From: Micromonospora parva
GTDB lineage: Bacteria > Actinomycetota > Actinomycetes > Mycobacteriales > Micromonosporaceae
DNA length: 64,000 bases
Reading direction: 5' to 3'
Assembly: GCF_000718515.1 (NCBI RefSeq)
Contig: NZ_JNZS01000023.1
Span: 30,799 to 94,798, forward strand
The position numbers and the translations under genes are program-made. Of this stretch, positions 32,634-42,563 are shown one piece after another. Position 1 is the stretch's first letter. The number at the start of each line of letters is the position of its first letter. The notes under the pieces were generated by a model. The model had not been told where the DNA came from. It did no database searches and saw only the letters and a program-made list of their open reading frames with translations.

Positions 32634-32703
32634 CACCCCACGCTAGGACGCGCCGATTTCGCGAAGGTTTCCGGAAATCAACCCCATCACGGAGCGCAAC
32701 GAA

Positions 32704-34173
32704 CTACTCGGCGTCGTCCTCGTCCTCGTCGTCGGGGTCGTCGGACGCGTCCGCGCCCACCTCGTCCGCCGACCGCACCCGACGAGCCTTGCGGGCCGCG
32801 AGCCGATCCGCGGCGGAGGCCCGGTTCGACTTCTCTTCCAGGCGGACGTCGGTGCCCCGGTTGCCGGGTACGAACTCCACGCCGGCGAAGAGCGTCGGCT
32901 GCCAGTCGAACTCGCGCACGCCGATCCGGACCAGATCACCGGGCTGCGCGCCGGCCTTGGCCAGCTTGTCCTCCACCCCGAGCCGGGCCAGCCGGTCAGC
33001 CAGGTAGCCGACCGCCTCGTCGTTGTCGAAGTTGGTCTGCTTGACCCAGCGTTCCGGGCGGACACCGCGCACGGTGAACGAGCCGTCCGCCTCGGCCGTG
33101 ATGGTGAAACCGTCGTCGTCCACGGCGATCGGGCGGATCACGATCCGCGTCGGCTCGGCGGGCGGCGCGGCCTTGCGCTCTGCCTCTACCAGCTCGGCCA
33201 TCGCGTAGGTCAGCTCCTTGAGCCCTTCCCGGGTGGCCGCGGAGACCTCGAACACCCGGTAACCGCGCTCCTCCAGGTCGGGACGCACGATCTCGGCGAG
33301 GTCGCGGCCGTCCGGCACGTCGACCTTGTTGACGGCGACCAGCCGGGGGCGGTCGGCCAGGCCGCCGTACTGGCTCAGCTCGGCCTCGATGGCGTCGATG
33401 TCGGCCACCGGGTCACGGCCCGGCTCCAACGTCGCCGAGTCGATGACGTGCACCAACACCGCGCAGCGCTCGATGTGCCGCAGGAACTCCAGGCCCAGGC
33501 CCTTGCCGGTGGCCGCGCCGGGGATCAGGCCCGGCACGTCAGCGACGGTGAAGGTGTGGTTGTCCATTCGGACCACACCGAGGTTGGGCACCAGGGTGGT
33601 GAACGGGTAGTCGGCGATCTTCGGCTTCGCGGCGGAGATCACCGAGATCAGCGACGACTTACCGGCGGACGGGAAGCCCACCAGGCCCACATCGGCGACG
33701 CTCTTCAGCTCCAGCACGATGTCGAGTTGGTCGCCGGGCTCCCCCAGCTCGGCGAAGCCGGGCGCCTTGCGCTTGGCGTTGGCCAGCGAGGCGTTGCCGC
33801 GCCCGCCGCGCCCGCCGCGCGCGACCTCGAAGGTGGTGCCGGCGCCGACCATGTCGGCCAGCACAGTGCCGTCGGTGGTCTGCACCACGGTGCCGTTGGG
33901 CACCTTGAGCACCAGGTTGTGGCCGTTGGCCCCGTCCCGGTTCGAGCCGGCACCGCCCTTGCCGTTGTCGGCCTTGACGTGCGGGTGGAAGTGGAAGTCG
34001 AGCAGCGTGGTCACCTGCGGGTCGACCACCAGGGACACGCTGCCGCCGTGTCCGCCGTTGCCGCCGTCCGGCCCGCCGAAGGGCTTGAACTTCTCGCGGT
34101 GGATCGAGACACAACCGTGCCCGCCATCGCCGGCCTGCAGATGCAGAACGACCCGGTCAACGAACGTTGCCAC
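32704..34173 (-). CDS. obg: GTPase Obg/CgtA
   Basis: 489-residue Obg GTPase used in late 50S assembly and stress control. The glycine-rich OBG domain is residues 1-158 ([24 protein letters not shown]), the P-loop GFPSAGKSS at 166-174, switch [18 protein letters not shown], and a C-terminal OCT domain (about 340-430), followed by an acidic [12 protein letters not shown] tail. GTG at 34173 with GGAAGGA 7 nt upstream; MATFVDRV is the canonical beginning. Follows rpmA and rplU as in most bacteria. Confidence 0.97.
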   Translation of the reverse strand: MATFVDRVVLHLQAGDGGHGCVSIHREKFKPFGGPDGGNGGHGGSVSLVVDPQVTTLLDFHFHPHVKADNGKGGAGSNRDGANGHNLVLKVPNGTVVQTTDGTVLADMVGAGTTFEVARGGRGGRGNASLANAKRKAPGFAELGEPGDQLDIVLELKSVADVGLVGFPSAGKSSLISVISAAKPKIADYPFTTLVPNLGVVRMDNHTFTVADVPGLIPGAATGKGLGLEFLRHIERCAVLVHVIDSATLEPGRDPVADIDAIEAELSQYGGLADRPRLVAVNKVDVPDGRDLAEIVRPDLEERGYRVFEVSAATREGLKELTYAMAELVEAERKAAPPAEPTRIVIRPIAVDDDGFTITAEADGSFTVRGVRPERWVKQTNFDNDEAVGYLADRLARLGVEDKLAKAGAQPGDLVRIGVREFDWQPTLFAGVEFVPGNRGTDVRLEEKSNRASAADRLAARKARRVRSADEVGADASDDPDDEDEDDAE

Positions 34174-34222
34174 GGCGTCAATCCTTCCAGCGAGGTCCAC
34201 CCCCGCACTTCGCGAAAAAGGC

Positions 34223-34259
34223 TAAGCGGGCCGGGACCCGGAGGTCCGCGGCCCGCTTA
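34223..34259 (-). terminator. Attenuator-like hairpin between rpmA and obg
   Basis: TAAGCGGGCCGGGACC (34223-34238) pairs with GGTCCGCGGCCCGCTTA (34243-34259) with one bulge. It may partly terminate the ribosomal message before obg. Confidence 0.65.
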
Positions 34260-34269
34260 AGCCCGAGAA

Positions 34270-34524
34270 CTACTGCTGCGGAACGATGCTGACGGTCTTG
34301 CGACCGCGCTTGGTGCCGAACAGGACCGCACCGGCGGACAGCGCGAACAGCGTGTCGTCGCCGCCACGGCCGACCAGGTCACCGGGGTGGAACTTGGTGC
34401 CACGCTGCCGGATGATGATCTCACCGGCGCTGACAACCTGACCACCGAAGCGCTTCACGCCGAGTCGCTGGGCCGCGGAGTCACGACCGTTACGCGAGCT
34501 GGACGCACCCTTTTTGTGAGCCAT
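34270..34524 (-). CDS. rpmA: 50S ribosomal protein L27
   Basis: 84 residues beginning [22 protein letters not shown], the L27 signature, with the [15 protein letters not shown] core. Its N-terminal tail reaches the peptidyl-transferase centre. 11 bp downstream of rplU and co-transcribed. Confidence 0.98.
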   Translation of the reverse strand: MAHKKGASSSRNGRDSAAQRLGVKRFGGQVVSAGEIIIRQRGTKFHPGDLVGRGGDDTLFALSAGAVLFGTKRGRKTVSIVPQQ

Positions 34525-34535
34525 TGGAGGACGAC

Positions 34536-34850
34536 CTACTTCCCGCTGGAGATGCCGGTCACCTTGACCTGGGTCAACGGCTGGCGGTGACCCTGGCGCT
34601 TGTGGTAGCCGGTCTTGTTCTTGAACTTGTGGATCCGGATCTTCGGGCCCTTGGTGTGCGCGGCGATTTCGCCGGACACCGCGACCTCGGCAAGCTTTGC
34701 CGCGTCGGTCACCAGGTCGTCACCGTCGACGAGGAGCACCGCGGTGAGCTTCACCGCGTCACCGGGGGCACCGGTGAGCTTCTCGACCTCGATCACGTCG
34801 CCCTCGGCGACCTTGTACTGCTTGCCGCCGGTCTTGACGATCGCGTACAT
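34536..34850 (-). CDS. rplU: 50S ribosomal protein L21
   Basis: 104 residues, [19 protein letters not shown] at the start and [26 protein letters not shown] at the end, both diagnostic. ATG at 34850 is set by the family start. It leads the rplU-rpmA-obg unit; its promoter must lie in the spacer before the relic at 35017. Confidence 0.98.
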   Translation of the reverse strand: MYAIVKTGGKQYKVAEGDVIEVEKLTGAPGDAVKLTAVLLVDGDDLVTDAAKLAEVAVSGEIAAHTKGPKIRIHKFKNKTGYHKRQGHRQPLTQVKVTGISSGK

Positions 34851-35016
34851 CGGAGGCGGACTCCCTGTCGTTGAGGCTGCTGGCGGTCGTCCCCGCAGCG
34901 GCTCGCCGGGTAGCAGTGCACGGCGGCGCGGGCACACGGGAACTCGGCACACCAAAGGTGGGCCGCAGGCAAGAGTACGCCATTGCCGGCCCGGACCCCA
35001 AACCGGCCCGCCCTGG

Positions 35017-35355
35017 TCAGCGCGCGCAGAGCCGGTCGAGGCGCTGCTGAAGCCGGCCGGGTTCGCCGTCGTCGATCGACCCGACGTCGACCCCGCGCGC
35101 GCGAACCTCGGCCCGACTCCGGTGAGCAGGGTCGTGAGCTGCGGATCGTCGGCCCACTCCGAGCGCCCCCGCCGCACGGTCCGTCAGTCGACCAGCGCCG
35201 CCCCGGCCCGCCGCCGGGCAGCCCTCGGTCGTACGGCCGTCCCCGGCGCCCACCGCCGCGAACGGCGGGTCCCGCTCCGGCAGGTCCACACGGCAGCGGG
35301 GCCGGCGGGCCGCCTGCGCGGCGGTGCGAACCTGGGTGGTGTCGCCAGCTGACCG
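35017..35355 (-). pseudogene. Decayed protein-coding gene between rne and rplU
   Basis: A leftward stretch with strong third-position GC that jumps between frames. One frame reads RVDLPERDPPFAAVGAGD, a +1 stretch reads [20 protein letters not shown], and the first frame resumes as [20 protein letters not shown] and stops at 35017. Where the GC3 signal is good in one frame it is poor in the other, so at least two frameshifts are needed to read it through. A further stop follows AALVD near 35200. No start codon survives. I do not recognise the parent family. Confidence 0.45.
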
Positions 35356-35361
35356 CAACGG

Positions 35362-35404
35362 CAAGGTCCCTCCCCCGGGCACTGTGCCGGGAGAGGGACC
35401 TTGT
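35362..35404 (-). terminator. Terminator of rne
   Basis: CAAGGTCCCTC and GAGGGACCTTG arms extended by CCGGG pairing around a short loop, 24 bp past the rne stop. Confidence 0.75.
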
Positions 35405-35427
35405 CAACGCACGTGGCCGGTCAGTGC

Positions 35428-38400
35428 TCAGGGGCGGGTCCGCCGACGGGCGCCACCCCGACGCGACCGACGACGGCCGCCACCGCCGTCGGTGCTCTCC
35501 TCGTCGCCCTCACCGTCAGCGAGCGCGTCCGGGTCGTCCGCCGCGGCCAGCCGAGCCGACTCGCCCTGTTGGGCGTCGGAGATCGCCGGCGCGGCCGGGG
35601 TGTCCGACTCGTAGCGGGACAGGTCGTAGCCCATGGTGTCCTGGTAGTCGGCGTCCGGTTCAGGGCTGGAATCGGTGTCGACGACCTCGACCACGGTCCG
35701 CTCGGCCGCCGCCGGGGCGTTCTTGCGGGCCCGCCGGCGGGACGACGTGGCGCCCTGCTCGGCCGCCGGAGCGGGAGCCACCGACGCGGCGACCGCCTTG
35801 ACCTTCTCTCCCGCACCGGCGGGGCGCGGCTTCTCCGGCACCGGCTCGGTGTGGATGATGACGCCCCGGCCCTTGCAGCACTCGCAGGTCTCGCTGAACG
35901 CCTCCAGCAGGCCCGCGCCGATCCGCTTCCGGGTCATCTGCACCAGACCGAGCGAGGTGATCTCGGTGACCTGGTGCTTGGTGCGGTCCCGGCCCAGGCA
36001 CTCGGTGAGCCGACGCAGCACCAGCTCACGGTTCGACTCCAGCACCATGTCGATGAAGTCGATCACCACGATGCCGCCGATGTCGCGCAGCCGGAGCTGA
36101 CGGACGATCTCCTCCGCCGCCTCCAGGTTGTTGCGGGTGACGGTCTCCTCCAGGTTGCCCCCGGAGCCGGTGTACTTGCCGGTGTTGACGTCGACGACAG
36201 TCATCGCCTCGGTGCGGTCGATCACCAGCGAGCCACCGGAGGGCAGGAAGACCTTGCGGTCCAGGCCCTTGATGATCTGCTCGTCGATCCGGTACTCGGC
36301 GAAGACGTCACTCGTGCCGACGTGCCGGCGGACCCGGTCGACCAGGTCAGGAGAAACGTGCGACAGGTACGACTCGACCATGTCGTACGACTGCTCGCCC
36401 TCGATCACCAGCTCGCGGAAGTCCTCGTTGAACAGGTCCCGGACCACCCGGATGACCAGGTCGGGCTCCCCGTAGAGCAGCACCGGAGCACCACCCTCGG
36501 CGGCCTTGGCCTGGATGTCCTCCCACTGCGCCTGGAGCCGCTTGACGTCACGGGCCAGCTCGTCCTCGGTGGCGCCCTCGGCGGCCGTCCGGACGATCAC
36601 GCCCGCGCCGTCCGGGACCAGCTTCTTGAGCACGTCCCGCAGCCGCTTACGCTCGTTGTCCGGCAGCTTGCGGCTGATCCCGGAGGCGTTGCCGTTGGGT
36701 ACGTAGACCAGGTGCCGACCCGAGAGCGCGATGTGGCTGGTCAGCCGTGCGCCCTTGTGCCCGATCGGGTCCTTGGTGACCTGGACCAGCACCGAGTCGC
36801 CGGAGCGCAGCGCCTGCTCGATCGAGCGGGCCCGCCCCTCCAGCCCGGAGGTGTCCCAGTTGACCTCACCGGCGTACAGCACCGCGTTGCGGCCCCGGCC
36901 GACGTCGACGAACGCGGCCTCCATGCTCGGCAGCACGTTCTGCACCTTGCCGAGGTACACGTTGCCGGCCATGGTCGCGGAAGAGTTGCGGGTGACGTAG
37001 TGCTCGACCAGCACCCCGTCCTCCAGAACGGCGATCTGGGTACGGTCACCGCGCTGGCGGACCGCCATCACCCGGTCGACGGCCTCCCGGCGCGCCAGGA
37101 ACTCCGACTCGCTGAGGATCGGCGGGCGGGTACGGCGCTGCTCCCGGCCGTCGCGGCGGCGCTGGCGCTTGGCCTCCAGCCGGGTCGAGCCGGACACACC
37201 CTGCACCTCGTCGACGGTGCGGCGCGGCTCGCGGATCTTCACCACGGTGGGCACGCCGTCGTCCGCGGCGCCCTCGGTGTCACCGGCGCCACGACGGCGG
37301 CGACGACGGCGACGACGGGTCAGGCCGTCCCCGCCCTCGGACTCCTCGTCCTCGTCACCCTCGGTCTCGGCCTCGGCGGTCTCTTCCTCGTCGGTCTGTG
37401 CCGCCTCCTCGGACTCCTCGTCCTCGGCGTCGTCGGCCCCGCCCTTGCCCCGGCCGCGACCCCGACGACCACGCCGGCGGCGACGGCGCGCGGCGGCGCT
37501 GTCCTCGTCGTCCTCATCCGCCTCGGTGGCCTCGTCGGCCTCCTCGGTCGGCTCCTCTTCGGCCTCGATCGCCTCGATCGGCTCCACCGGCTCGACCTCG
37601 CGGCGGCCACGTCGACGGCGACGGGACGGCTCGGCGGCTTCCTCGACGGCCGGCTCCTCGGCCGCCGCGGCGGGCTCCACCGGTCGGGTCACCGGCACCG
37701 CGTCCGGCTGGGGTGCCATGAACAGCACTGTGGGCGCGGAGAGCGCAGCCCGGCGACGACGGGTACGCGGCTGCTCCGGCTCGATCTCGGCGGGCTCGTT
37801 CGGCTCGTCCGTCACACCGGACACGGCCACGCCCGGTGCCACGTCGCCGGCGCGCTCCTGCGGGCCACTGCTCCAGGCCAGCTCGGCGGCGGACGTGCTC
37901 GGGAGGGCCGGGGAGTCGGTCAACTCGGCCTCGGCCTCGCGCAGGTCGGACTCCGCCGGCTCCTCGACGACCGGCTCTCCGACGGCCGGCTCCTCGACGG
38001 CGGCGGCCGGCTGCTCGGTGGCGGGCGGCTCCTCGACGGCGGCGGGCGTGGCCTTCTTGCGCCGGGTACGGGTCACCTTGACCGGCGGAACCACCTCGGC
38101 CGAGGCCGCCTCCGCGGAGGCGGCGACCAGCGGCTCCTCAGCGGTCGTCTCGACGGCGGTGGCCTTGCGGCGACGCCGGGGGGTCTTCGGAGCGACGTCC
38201 TGGTCGCCGGAGACCGGTGCGAAGACCTCCGCCTGCGGTGCTTCGGCACTGCCGGCACCACCGGTGGACGCCTCGACCGGGGCGTCGGTCTGCTCCGGCT
38301 GGTTGAGCGGGGCGGCCCGGCGACGGGTCGCCCGGGTGCGCCGCACCGGCGCGGCCGGCTCGGCGGCCTCGGGAGCGCTCTGGGCGCCGGCTGGTTCCAC

Positions 38401-38529
38401 CGAGGCCGAACCGACCTCGGTGGTGGGGGGCGCGACAGCGGCGCCGTCGGCAGTGCTGCTCTGGTCGGCGGTCTCGCCGGCCGGCTGTGAACCGGTCCGT
38501 TCGCCGCCCTCGGGCTCGTTCTCGAGCAT
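35428..38529 (-). CDS. rne: Ribonuclease E/G with very long disordered N-terminus
   Basis: 1033 residues. About 490 N-terminal residues are disordered, with alternating acidic runs (EEEPTEEADEATEADEDDED) and Arg-rich runs ([17 protein letters not shown]), unlike enterobacterial RNase E where the tail is C-terminal. The catalytic part follows: S1 domain (GNVYLGKVQNVLPSMEAAFVDVG), DNase-like section with VVDVNTG and VVIDFIDM carrying the metal-binding aspartates, and the zinc-link CECCKGRG. The C-terminus is again Arg-rich. It processes rRNA and mRNA. ATG with GGAGAA 7 nt upstream. It lies just downstream of the TIGR03936 gene. Confidence 0.96.
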   Translation of the reverse strand: MLENEPEGGERTGSQPAGETADQSSTADGAAVAPPTTEVGSASVEPAGAQSAPEAAEPAAPVRRTRATRRRAAPLNQPEQTDAPVEASTGGAGSAEAPQAEVFAPVSGDQDVAPKTPRRRRKATAVETTAEEPLVAASAEAASAEVVPPVKVTRTRRKKATPAAVEEPPATEQPAAAVEEPAVGEPVVEEPAESDLREAEAELTDSPALPSTSAAELAWSSGPQERAGDVAPGVAVSGVTDEPNEPAEIEPEQPRTRRRRAALSAPTVLFMAPQPDAVPVTRPVEPAAAAEEPAVEEAAEPSRRRRRGRREVEPVEPIEAIEAEEEPTEEADEATEADEDDEDSAAARRRRRRGRRGRGRGKGGADDAEDEESEEAAQTDEEETAEAETEGDEDEESEGGDGLTRRRRRRRRRGAGDTEGAADDGVPTVVKIREPRRTVDEVQGVSGSTRLEAKRQRRRDGREQRRTRPPILSESEFLARREAVDRVMAVRQRGDRTQIAVLEDGVLVEHYVTRNSSATMAGNVYLGKVQNVLPSMEAAFVDVGRGRNAVLYAGEVNWDTSGLEGRARSIEQALRSGDSVLVQVTKDPIGHKGARLTSHIALSGRHLVYVPNGNASGISRKLPDNERKRLRDVLKKLVPDGAGVIVRTAAEGATEDELARDVKRLQAQWEDIQAKAAEGGAPVLLYGEPDLVIRVVRDLFNEDFRELVIEGEQSYDMVESYLSHVSPDLVDRVRRHVGTSDVFAEYRIDEQIIKGLDRKVFLPSGGSLVIDRTEAMTVVDVNTGKYTGSGGNLEETVTRNNLEAAEEIVRQLRLRDIGGIVVIDFIDMVLESNRELVLRRLTECLGRDRTKHQVTEITSLGLVQMTRKRIGAGLLEAFSETCECCKGRGVIIHTEPVPEKPRPAGAGEKVKAVAASVAPAPAAEQGATSSRRRARKNAPAAAERTVVEVVDTDSSPEPDADYQDTMGYDLSRYESDTPAAPAISDAQQGESARLAAADDPDALADGEGDEESTDGGGGRRRSRRGGARRRTRP

Positions 38530-38660
38530 GGACGTTCTCCAGTTCTGGCTACCCCGGGCGCGGGTGAGCGCTGCCACGCAGGGTCGCCGCAAAAGTGTTT
38601 CCGCCGGGCGCGCGTGGTGCGCGACCGCCGAAGTCTGCCTGCCAGAGCACGGACCGTCGG

Positions 38661-39473
38661 TCAGTGCCCAACGATGGCTGCCCCGTCGCGGTCCGCATCC
38701 AACGGATCCACGATCGCACCCTGCGCGGTCAACGTGCCCTGAGCCAGCCGGGTCACCCTCGGCGAAACCGGCGGCTCCAGGTCGGCCACCACGCGGAGGC
38801 CGGAAAGGACGTCATCGGGCCGTACGGACGGGGTGACCTGCCGCACGACCAGTTCGAGTATCGCACACGGTACGGCCGGCGCCCCGGAAGGCGTCGGCGT
38901 AGGCAGTTGGACATCGATCGATATCACGGCGGCGCGGGCGTCGAAAGTACGTCGCCCCTGCTTGGTCATCCGCTCGACCAGCACCTCCTCGGCCGCGACG
39001 AAGGCGTCCACGGCGGCGCGCAGCACCGCCGGGTCGACCTCGGGCAACTCGATGTACCAGCGCGACGCCTCGATCCGCTCCGGCAGGTTGCCGCCCTCGG
39101 CGATCACAGCGTCCAGGACGTCCAGCCCCGGCGAGAGCGCGGCGTCCAACGCGGCGCGCAGCGCCTCCGGGTCGACAGCGGCCTGCAGGGCGATCTCCAG
39201 GTACTCCGCCTCGCTGGCCACCCCGGTGGGCGCGGCGCTGGCGTAGGAGATCTTCGGGTGCGGGTGGAAACCCTGCGAGAAGGCGACCGGCACGGCGGCC
39301 CGGCGTAGCGCGCGCTCGAACGCCCGGGCGAAGTCCCGGTGCGAGGTGAATCGCAGCGGCCCGCGCTTGGCGTACCGGATGCGGACGCGCTGGACGACCG
39401 GTGCCTGGCCGCCCTCGGGTTGAGGCTTCTTGGCGATCGTGGGCTCCTCGGGTGTACCTGCGTGTCCGCCCAT
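38661..39473 (-). CDS. TIGR03936 (DUF2344) radical-SAM-associated protein
   Basis: 270 residues. The DUF2344 pattern is RVRIRYAKRGPLRFTSHRDFARAFERALRRA followed by PVAFSQGFHPHPKISYA. The family is normally next to, or fused with, the TIGR03960 B12-binding radical SAM protein, which here lies 3.8 kb upstream at 43253-45247. The pair is thought to act in RNA modification or a related process; not proven. ATG at 39473 gives a slightly extended N-terminus; no perfect ribosome site. rne follows 131 bp downstream. Confidence 0.9.
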   Translation of the reverse strand: MGGHAGTPEEPTIAKKPQPEGGQAPVVQRVRIRYAKRGPLRFTSHRDFARAFERALRRAAVPVAFSQGFHPHPKISYASAAPTGVASEAEYLEIALQAAVDPEALRAALDAALSPGLDVLDAVIAEGGNLPERIEASRWYIELPEVDPAVLRAAVDAFVAAEEVLVERMTKQGRRTFDARAAVISIDVQLPTPTPSGAPAVPCAILELVVRQVTPSVRPDDVLSGLRVVADLEPPVSPRVTRLAQGTLTAQGAIVDPLDADRDGAAIVGH

Positions 39474-39576
39474 CCTGGCGCAGAGCCCGTGGCGGTACGC
39501 AGCCGGGGCAGCCGAATGGCCCCGGCAGACGGGTGCAAACCGGTCAGCAGGGGCGCGACCACCCGGTGCGAATGCC

Positions 39577-39616
39577 GATGGCCGGCCGGTGACCCGGAGG
39601 TCACCAGCCGGCCATC
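39577..39616 (-). terminator. Terminator of the mycosin gene
   Basis: GATGGCCGGC and GGTGACC pair with GGTCACC and GCCGGCCATC around CGGA, a 17-bp stem with one mismatch, 15 bp past the mycosin stop. Confidence 0.85.
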
Positions 39617-39630
39617 ACGATCGGGACCGG

Positions 39631-41049
39631 TTACCGCTCTGTCGGCGGGACCGGCGGTGGCCCGCCCGGCGGGCCGTAACCGGACGGCGGGCCGTAGCCG
39701 GGAGGAGGTGCGTAGCCGGAGGGCTGGCCGTGGCCGGGTGGCGGCGGGTAGCCGGGAGGAGGTGCGTAGCCGGGTGACGGGGCGTAGTACGCGTCCGGCG
39801 ACGGAGGTGCGCCAGGGGTCACCCGGTCGAGCACCTCGTCCGGGATCTGGGCTGCTCGGGCCGCCTCCCGCCGGTAGCGCCGCCGGTTCCAGATGAGGAA
39901 CACCGCCAGCCCCAGCAGCAACACCAGCACCACGGCGATGCCGATGCCCACCACCATCACCTGCTGGTCGGTCGGACCACCGCGGTCACCGTGCTGGGTG
40001 ACGTCGAACTCCTCGTCCGCACCCCCGGTACGGGCCGGGCCGCCGGTGCCGGCCGGGTCCGGATCGGTCGCGGCGGCCGGACCGAGCAGCGGGTTGCTGG
40101 TGACCGGCGGCACGTTGGCGGTCAGCGCCTTCATCGGGTCGATCACCCCGAAGCCGTACTGCGGATCCCGTCCGGACGGGCCGGCGTCCCGGGCGGTCCG
40201 GATGATCCGGTTGATCACGCTCGGAGCGCTGAGGTCCGGGTACTTTGCCCGGATCAGCGCGGCCAGGCCGGAGACGATCGCGCTGGAATCGGAGGTCCCG
40301 TCGCCCCAGCCGTAGCCCGCCTCGTTGGTGATGTTGTAGACGCTGTCGCCCGGAGCGGCGACCACCGCCTCCGGCCCCCGGACGGAGCCGGACCAGAACT
40401 TGCCACCCTTTGTCGTCCCGGTCACGGCGATCACGCCCGGGGTATTCGCCGGGCTGCTCACTGTGTTTCTGCCGTTGGCGGTGTTGCCGGCGGAGCCGAC
40501 CACGACGACGTCATGGTCCAGCGCGTACTTGATCGCGCTCGCCTCTTGAGGGCTGGCCATGCCCGGGCCACCGAAGGACATGTTGATCACCTTGGCGCCG
40601 CCGTCGACGGCCATCCGGATGCCGAGGGCGACCGCGGCCTCGCTGTTGCTCCCGGTGCCCTTGCGCAGCTTGATGGGCAGGACCTTCGCGCCGGGAGCGA
40701 TGCCGTCCACACCGTCGGAGCCACCCTTCGCCGCGATGATGCCGGCGATGTGCGTGCCGTGCCCGTCCTCGTCGGCCCGGCCGTCGCCGGCCGCGCCGTA
40801 GCTGCGACCACCCGCAAGCACCTGGCCACGCAGGTCGGGGTGGCTGGCCTCGACGCCACTGTCGAGCACGGCCACGACCACGCCCCGCCCGGTCGAGACC
40901 TTGTGCACCTGGTCGATCCGCAGCTCGTCCAGATACCACTGCTCGGCCCGCCGGGGCGCGGCGGCCGCCGGCTGGGCGACCCCCGCCACCAGGAACCCCG
41001 CCAGCAGACAGGCGACTACCGGCCGGAGGCTTCCGACGTTCACCCTCAT
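39631..41049 (-). CDS. Mycosin, type VII secretion-associated subtilisin-like protease
   Basis: 472 residues. Signal peptide (residues 1-31, LLAGFLVAGVAQPAAAA), S8 protease domain with Asp63 (AVLDSGV), His97 (DGHGTH), oxyanion Asn189 and Ser253 (GTSDSS), then a Pro/Gly linker, a membrane anchor (about 366-389) and a cytoplasmic PPGYGPPSGY-type repeat tail. GTSDSSAIVSG departs from the usual GTS-x-AAP-x-VAG, but the Ser is kept. ATG at 41049 has GGTGAGGA upstream; a GTG at 41091 inside the preceding gene is less likely. Downstream of two WXG/PE-like genes. Confidence 0.92.
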   Translation of the reverse strand: MRVNVGSLRPVVACLLAGFLVAGVAQPAAAAPRRAEQWYLDELRIDQVHKVSTGRGVVVAVLDSGVEASHPDLRGQVLAGGRSYGAAGDGRADEDGHGTHIAGIIAAKGGSDGVDGIAPGAKVLPIKLRKGTGSNSEAAVALGIRMAVDGGAKVINMSFGGPGMASPQEASAIKYALDHDVVVVGSAGNTANGRNTVSSPANTPGVIAVTGTTKGGKFWSGSVRGPEAVVAAPGDSVYNITNEAGYGWGDGTSDSSAIVSGLAALIRAKYPDLSAPSVINRIIRTARDAGPSGRDPQYGFGVIDPMKALTANVPPVTSNPLLGPAAATDPDPAGTGGPARTGGADEEFDVTQHGDRGGPTDQQVMVVGIGIAVVLVLLLGLAVFLIWNRRRYRREAARAAQIPDEVLDRVTPGAPPSPDAYYAPSPGYAPPPGYPPPPGHGQPSGYAPPPGYGPPSGYGPPGGPPPVPPTER

Positions 41050-41059
41050 CCGTCCATCC

Positions 41060-42553
41060 TCACCGAAGGACGCCCGGGGACGCCCCGTCACCGGGGCCCC
41101 ACGGATCGTCGTCCTCAGTCAACCACGACGAGTGCTCGGAGCCGCCGCCACCGCCGTGTCCGGCGCCGCCCGCGCCGCCCATCATGCCGCCGCCCATCAT
41201 TCCGGCGCCGCCGATGCCCGCACCACGCGCGCCGCTCGCCATCCCGGCACCACCAGGGCCAGCGGCAGCGGCAGCGCGCAGCGCGTTCGCGGCGCTCGTC
41301 ATCGGCGGCAGCTTTCCGTTGCCGCCACCCACCATGCCGGGGATGCCGCCCACGCCGATGCCACCGCCCGCGCCGATGCCACCACCGGCACCGATCCCGC
41401 CGGCCGACCCGACGCCGGCACCGCCGCCACCGAACCCGCCGCCGGCGCCACCGAGGCCGGCGCTGCCGACCCCGCCGCCACCGATGCCACCGCCCAGGCC
41501 GCTGACGCCGCTCGGACTGGCGCCGGCCAGACCGCTGCTGTAGCCAGCGTCGCTGCCCGGGTAGCTGGAACCGGTCGACGGGGAGGTGAGCTGACCGGTG
41601 CCGCCGGTGGGTGAGCCCTCGCCGATCCCGCCCGGCGTGGTCGGGGAGAACGGGCCGACGGTGGACGTCGGGCCGCCCGTTTCGCCGATGCCCGGCGGCC
41701 TGCTGCCGATGGTGGGGCCACCACCGATATCGGGCTTCCCGCTGAAATCCCCACCACCGATGTCGGGTCGCCCGGTTGGCGGAATCCGGGTGTCACGCCT
41801 GATGTCGTTCTCGTCGTCACGCGGAGGATCACCGATGCCTGTCGGCGGGACCACTGTCAGCTTGGGACGCTCCGTGTAGACCGCCTGGGGCAGCGGCGCC
41901 ATCGCGGTGTTCGCCGCCTGCTGGTTGTCCCGGTACCAGTTGTCCAGGTGGGACTTGGTGTCCCACCAGCCGCCCCGCTTCTGGTCACCGGCCTGACCGT
42001 CGACCTTCATCGTCGCTTCCAGGTCGTCGGCCTTGTCCCGGAACGCGCCGTCGGCGTACGAGGCGGGATTGTTCTGGTAGTCCTGACGCAGGGCGGCGAG
42101 GAACCCCGACGAACTCTCGCCGTCGCGGGCGTCGTCGAGCTCGGTGCCGTTGGGCAGGCTCCACTCGTTGAAGCCGAAGTCGTCCATCAGCGGGATCGGG
42201 ATCGTGGAGACCGACTTGCGGATGTCGCCCTCGATCCGCGTCAACGCGCCACTGACGTTCGTCGCGTCGGTGATCAGATCCTCGATCTGCTTGCCGATCT
42301 TGCCCAGGTGCTCGCGGTACGCGTCGCCACCGCTGCCCTTCCAACCGGCGAGCATCCCGGGCAGACCGCCGACGTTGGGGCGTTCCTGACCTGTCGCGAC
42401 CGGGCCGACGAACGACCGACCGACGAGCGCGTCGCGCAGCTGTTGCAGGCCGCTGGAGAGATTGCTCCAGCCCGCTCCGACCGAACCGACCGTTTCCGGG
42501 TCCGCGGAGAGCGTCACCTCGCGGACGCACCGCTCCCAGGTTCCTCCAGCCAT
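41060..42553 (-). CDS. WXG/PPE-like type VII secretion substrate with glycine-rich tail
   Basis: 497 residues. The first 220 form a helical WXG100-like domain: WKGSGGDAYREHLGKI is the W-x-G hairpin, and LDNWYRDNQQAANTAM a later helix. Then come Pro/Gly-rich runs and a long GGG/AGG region (about 355-470). The C-terminus ends SSWLTEDDDPWGPGDGASPGVL, an acidic motif seen on actinobacterial T7SS partner proteins. Roles as secreted or export-chaperone substrates are inferred. ATG with GAGGGGG 6 nt upstream. Between the PE-like and mycosin genes, 10 bp gaps. Confidence 0.8.
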   Translation of the reverse strand: MAGGTWERCVREVTLSADPETVGSVGAGWSNLSSGLQQLRDALVGRSFVGPVATGQERPNVGGLPGMLAGWKGSGGDAYREHLGKIGKQIEDLITDATNVSGALTRIEGDIRKSVSTIPIPLMDDFGFNEWSLPNGTELDDARDGESSSGFLAALRQDYQNNPASYADGAFRDKADDLEATMKVDGQAGDQKRGGWWDTKSHLDNWYRDNQQAANTAMAPLPQAVYTERPKLTVVPPTGIGDPPRDDENDIRRDTRIPPTGRPDIGGGDFSGKPDIGGGPTIGSRPPGIGETGGPTSTVGPFSPTTPGGIGEGSPTGGTGQLTSPSTGSSYPGSDAGYSSGLAGASPSGVSGLGGGIGGGGVGSAGLGGAGGGFGGGGAGVGSAGGIGAGGGIGAGGGIGVGGIPGMVGGGNGKLPPMTSAANALRAAAAAGPGGAGMASGARGAGIGGAGMMGGGMMGGAGGAGHGGGGGSEHSSWLTEDDDPWGPGDGASPGVLR

Positions 42554-42563
42554 GACGTCCCCC

